This document shows positions 60,266-64,000 of a stretch of DNA of 64,000 bases, one piece after another. Numbering within the stretch: the first letter of the stretch is position 1; the number at the start of each line of letters is the position of its first letter. Location of the stretch: NCBI RefSeq assembly GCF_026914185.1, contig NC_070567.1, forward strand, positions 1,054,001-1,118,000, given 5' to 3'. The notes beneath the pieces are model-generated. The model was not told where the DNA came from, did no database searches, and saw only the letters and a list, made by a program, of their open reading frames with translations. The position numbers and the translations under genes were made by a program. This DNA is from Puccinia triticina (lineage: Eukaryota > Basidiomycota > Pucciniomycetes > Pucciniales > Pucciniaceae).

Positions 60266-61186
60266 ATGACTTCCGAAACCCTTATTTGAGAATCCAAGAT
60301 CCTCTCGACCAACAAAAACTATACTCTCTGGCTCATCCCAATCAAAGCCCAACTCCACAAAATGCAAGTCCTCAACATTGTCACCGGTCTTGTCAGCGCC
60401 CCCAATCCCAAAAAAGACAAGGACAATTCCAAACTTTTCATCAAGTTGAACAGAGATGCTTATGCGGAGATCGTTTCGTTCCTAATTCAAGAAGTACTTG
60501 CATATGTCAGCGCATCCCTTCCACTCACCGACAATTTCAATGGAATCAAACTTTGGCAGCTTTTCAAAGCCAAGTTCGCCGGCGACGAACTCACTGCAAT
60601 GACCACAGCCCTCAAGAAATTCATGGCTATTGAATACAATTCGTTCTTGACCTTCCTACCTCTAGTTCGAGCCGCCAATCAAAAAATCACTCTCTTGTCT
60701 CTCGCCCTTGACAATCAAGTAAAGACCATATTGATGCTCAAAAAACTTCCACAAGAGTTCCATTCATTCAAAACCAACATATCGATGAATTTTGAATCCA
60801 GTCCGTTGGAACAAGTCCTCAAGAAACTCAAAGACTTTGCAGCTCAAAACCAGTTGAACAATGTAAAGAAATTGACCCCGCTTCACACTCTCTACAGGCA
60901 ATTTTCCAAGCCCGAAATAACCAGTCCTCACTGCAAAAGAGGCTTCCAAGCCTGTTCGTTCTGCCACAAAAGCAGTCACTTGGAATCCAATTGTTTCCAG
61001 AAGAATCCGGACAAGAAACACGTCAAGACATCCACTCATCCACTCCGTCCTCCTCAAGCAAACCTCACTTGGCTCATCTTATGCAGTACACCAAAGAAGA
61101 CAAAGAAACCTATGAGTATCTGTTACAAAAATACCCCGGTCTTCATCTGTGATTCATCAAGTCCAGCGGTATCAAGTTTGGGGGCG
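60266..61186 (+). pseudogene. Copia-type gag with a CCHC zinc knuckle and an early stop
   Basis: ATG 60266 opens a frame with TGA at codon 8 (60287-60289). After it the frame is open into the right LTR: LSTNKNYTLWLIPIKAQLHK, FNGIKLWQLFKAKFAGDEL, LKKLPQEFHSFKTNIS, then the zinc knuckle CSFCHKSSHLESNC. The next Met, MQVLNIVTG at 60362, is a possible restart. Gag forms the particle that packages element RNA. No protease, integrase or RT follows. Confidence 0.75.
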
Positions 61187-61547
61187 TGTTGGAATTTCAC
61201 TTGTCACCACTCTCCTTTTTTCCTTTTCTCATATCACCAACATGTCCCCTCCTTTATGCATGTATTTTTTTCCTTATTCATTGTGTCCTCTAAAGCGCGC
61301 CCACAACTTGAGCACATTGTATGTATTCTATTTAAACACAACAGACTACTCAGGAATTCATCATCAGTCCTGACCAAAGCTGTTCCTCAAGTTGGCACTT
61401 TAGTCCCACCTTGAGTCTCCCTACTTAGGCACTTAAGCCCCTGAGAGTGAGTAATCCGGTCCTTTTCGGACGTATTGTCTGCTATTGGCTAAGCCGACTT
61501 TTTCCCTTTCCGCTCCGCCTCGCTTGCCTCCGGTCTTAATTCCTTCA
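61187..61547 (+). repeat. Right LTR
   Basis: Direct repeat of 59838-60197; GTTCC follows. Confidence 0.9.
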
Positions 61548-62675
61548 GTTCCAGATGAGGTTGTTCAATGACTGGTATGTATGTGAGAGTTTAGAGTGAG
61601 TTCAGTGGTTATTTTCAAATATAAGGGTTGTAGTGATGTATGGTGGTGATGGTAATAGAGAATGTCAACCGGTACCCGGCACCCGGCACCCGTGGGCGGG
61701 TACTGCCCGCACCCGCCGGGCGGTGCCGTTGTGGTGATTTATATAGGCAAGCGCGGTAGAATGTCCACGGGGGATAGCGCAGGCGGGGAATGCACAAAGC
61801 CGCTCAGGCAGAGTGAATTCCGGTGACATAAGCACTGAGGATGAGGTCAGGAAAGCACGCTAGGAAAGCTTGCGGAAAGTCACGCGCGGATTGGAATGCA
61901 CGGATTGCCGATTGCGGATTGCAGATTTCGGATCGGGTATTTGGATCGGAGCGGAAAAGACAGGGCTGGACTGCGGCGGGACTACACACGTGGACTGGTA
62001 GCAGTGGCGCGTCAGCGGGTGAGCCATGACAGCCAGAGCGGGTTCCACCAGCGGGTGGAACCGGGGTGAAGGCGGTGGCGAGAGAACGACTGACAGGGGC
62101 TAGACAGAGGACGGTGGGAGGACAAGCGTTGGAGAGTGACGAGCGGGATAGCGGGCGGAGCTGGAGGACTAGTGCGGGAAAGTGTCAGGTGTGCGGGATC
62201 GGGTGGGAACGGTGACATGCGTGGAGGGAAGGACGGGGGTGGCTCAGGGTTTTCTCCTCTCTTTTTCATCATCCTACTATCATCATCCTATCATATTTAT
62301 TACGGATTTCACTCATCATTGTACTTACAACTACGGACGTACAAGAGTTATTGGAGATTATCTGTGTTCTTATTCTGATTGGAGAGTTACTGCGGATTCT
62401 TGCGTTTACAAAGTGCAGAGCTTCATTCACTTGCAGATTATTACGCTATAGATCAGGCTTGGTAGAGGAGCGCTGAAGGCTAGCAGAAAGTAGCAGTGCG
62501 AAGCCGAGTCACGGACAATCACACAGCCCCGAAATCAATATTCTTGAGGAAGGCGGTCAGCGGACATTCTTCACCAGCTAACCAGCTTTCTTTCTCACAA
62601 GTGGGGGTCTGGCCGGGAACCCAACTTTGTGTCGTTATTGGATACTCGGGAACTAGAATTGCGCGGAAACGTTGA

Positions 62676-64000
62676 ATGAACCCTTCGGAAGGCGAATTCT
62701 TTACTCCAGGTGACAAAGAATCTCAGATTGGATCAGGCGGCTCGGACAGCGGAGACACAGTAATTGCGGAAAACAGAGAAGGTTCTTCTTCAAGACCAGC
62801 CAAAAGACAATCGTGGTTGGGATCAGCGGGAGGACCGAGACTAGGACAGATATCTTTTTCGTCGGCGCGGAGTCAGTTTTCACCTAATCAGTCAATTGCA
62901 GCAAGGAGGCAACAGTTGTACCAGCGGAGCACCCTGAACGATTGACCAGCGGTGCCAGCGGGAGGAACAACAAGTGGAACTTATGGAGTTCGACCAGAGG
63001 AGACAGAAGACGAGACCATGGAGGAAGCGCTAGGTGGACAACGACCTGCGGCTCCTGCGCCAAGCGGAGAAAAGATACGGCCCAGGGATTATCCGCACCT
63101 TAAGTTTTCAGAGGCGGAGGTGGAGCGTTTTATCGACCGGTTCAAAAGAGCGGCTCTGCAAGAAGGTCTGACGGATGCGGATAAAGCGTACCAGGTGGTC
63201 AACTTCTTTCCGGAAGGCGAGGACTTGCGGGAAGTGGAGGACATGAAGGGGTTCCAGAGTAAGGATTGGACCAAGCTCAAGGAGGAGATACTTGAGAGGT
63301 GGGAAGATCGTGGACCCAGGTATTGGGAGAGTGACTTGGAGAAAGTGGCTTTGGAGCGTGCGGAAAAGGGCGGTGTGCAGACAAGAGCGGAGTATGTGTC
63401 CTACATTACTAGTTTCGACCAGGTTCTGCGGTATCTGGAGCGGAACGAGATTGTGACGGCCAATATGGGTACGGCAAAGCGGATTTTCTTGAAGGGATTT
63501 GACCGGACCTTCACTGAGAAGGTGCTTTGGGGACTTAACGAGCAAGGATTGATGGTCAAACCACGACTAGGTGGGCCAAAACTGCTGCCCAGCATGAAGG
63601 AGCTGCACTCCGCTGTCAAGGCGGAACTCAAAGTGTTGGAGCTCATGAACAACAGCCAAGGAGATGCAGTTGTGAGGGCGTAACCGGCTCCGCAGGCGCC
63701 GGTGACAGTCAAAGACGTGAGTGACCTGGCGGATACGCTGAAAGAATTGAAGTTGTTCATGCAGAGAGCGGCGCACAAGCAACCAAAGGAACAACAGGTG
63801 GCCGTGGCACCAGCAGCCGCTCCCGTGGGTCCTCCAACGGACGGTGCTCCGCAGGCTGGCGGGATGCCGCTGTGGAGGCGAGGACCTCCGGTGTGTGACT
63901 ACTGCAAGGAAACTGGCCATATGTGGAATCAGTGCGAGTACTTCGAAACGGATTGGGCTGCGGGAAAAGTTTCCTTGTGGGGGCGCGCTTTCTTTTGGCC
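62676..64000 (+). pseudogene. Ty3/Gypsy gag, two in-frame stops, runs off the window
   Basis: One reading phase carries MNPSEGEFFTPGDKES, then TGA at 62943-62945, then the conserved gag core (RDYPHLKFSEAEVERFIDRF, FFPEGEDLREVEDMKG, WTKLKEEILERWED), then TAA at 63681-63683, then LADTLKELKLFMQRAA and the zinc knuckle CDYCKETGHMWNQC up to the window end. Same-phase stops point to decay rather than frameshift. The upstream 61553-62675 is probably the 5' LTR and leader, but I could not delimit it; it contains a GC-rich tract at 61665-61730 (CCCGGCACCCGG). Confidence 0.75.

Larger units (their letters stand above)
59838..61547 (+). mobile_element. Complete gag-only Copia-like LTR retrotransposon (1,710 bp)
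   Basis: Two direct LTRs of about 360 bases (59838-60197, 61187-61547), nearly identical, begin TGTTGGAATTTCAC and end CCTTCA. GTTCC flanks both ends (59833-59837, 61548-61552). A purine-rich tract (AAGTTTGGGGGCG) precedes the right LTR. The internal part encodes only a gag, so it depends on a partner element for reverse transcription and integration. Confidence 0.92.

Overview
The window is eukaryotic. It has GT-AG (and a few GC-AG) introns of about 55-270 bases, multi-exon genes, and many transposons. Three things point to a rust fungus (Pucciniales, probably Puccinia or a close relative): a 9-exon alpha-tubulin gene, two linked pairs of TET/JBP oxygenase and KDZ (Kyakuja-Dileera-Zisupton) transposase genes, and abundant MULE, Helitron, tyrosine-recombinase retroelement, hAT, Copia and Gypsy sequences. 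The genus is an inference. The only clear housekeeping gene is alpha-tubulin (53081-55004).

Layout. 1-3.7 kb: a spliced MULE transposase fused to an OTU protease domain, cut by the window edge. 3.8-5.5 kb: a ~160-bp tandem repeat, a GGGAGTCGG foldback repeat and a GTAGCG/GCAGTG-rich cryptic repeat. 5.7-14.1 kb: an intact TET/JBP oxygenase gene (minus) and a decayed KDZ transposase (plus), with MITEs between. 14.4-15.6 kb: a stand-alone tyrosine recombinase. 15.8-17.3 kb: minisatellites.

17722-30765 is a structurally complete 13,044-bp transposon with ~134-bp terminal inverted repeats and a perfect 8-bp target duplication (GACGAGTT). It carries a six-exon gene with an HMG-box-like segment (plus), a TET/JBP gene (minus, broken by frameshifts and by a 477-bp TIR element made of TAGCG-type repeats), a TA-flanked foldback element full of 21-bp satellite, and a well-preserved KDZ transposase with a CxC zinc-cluster region (minus).

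32.2-49.2 kb is a DIRS/Ngaro-like retroelement (gag, RT-RNase H, decayed recombinase). Its gag is split by a 12,548-bp Helitron (33350-45897). The Helitron starts with TC, ends with a hairpin plus CTAG, and sits between A and T; joining its two flanks keeps the gag reading frame. It encodes a Rep-helicase with two frameshifts and at least three small beta-rich proteins that look like one family (possibly OB-fold).

49.5-53 kb: hypothetical fragments and GC-rich repeats. 53.1-55.0 kb: alpha-tubulin. 55560-57479 and 57482-57658: two TA-flanked inverted-repeat elements sharing one TA. 58.2-59.4 kb: the C-terminal end of a hAT transposase between GCGCAGCG/TAGCG-rich arrays. 59838-61547: a complete gag-only Copia-like element (360-bp LTRs, TSD GTTCC). 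62.7 kb to the end: the gag of a Ty3/Gypsy element running off the window.

Most genes here are mobile-element genes. The main system is the association of KDZ transposases with TET/JBP DNA-base oxygenases, once as a single bounded element and once as a looser pair.
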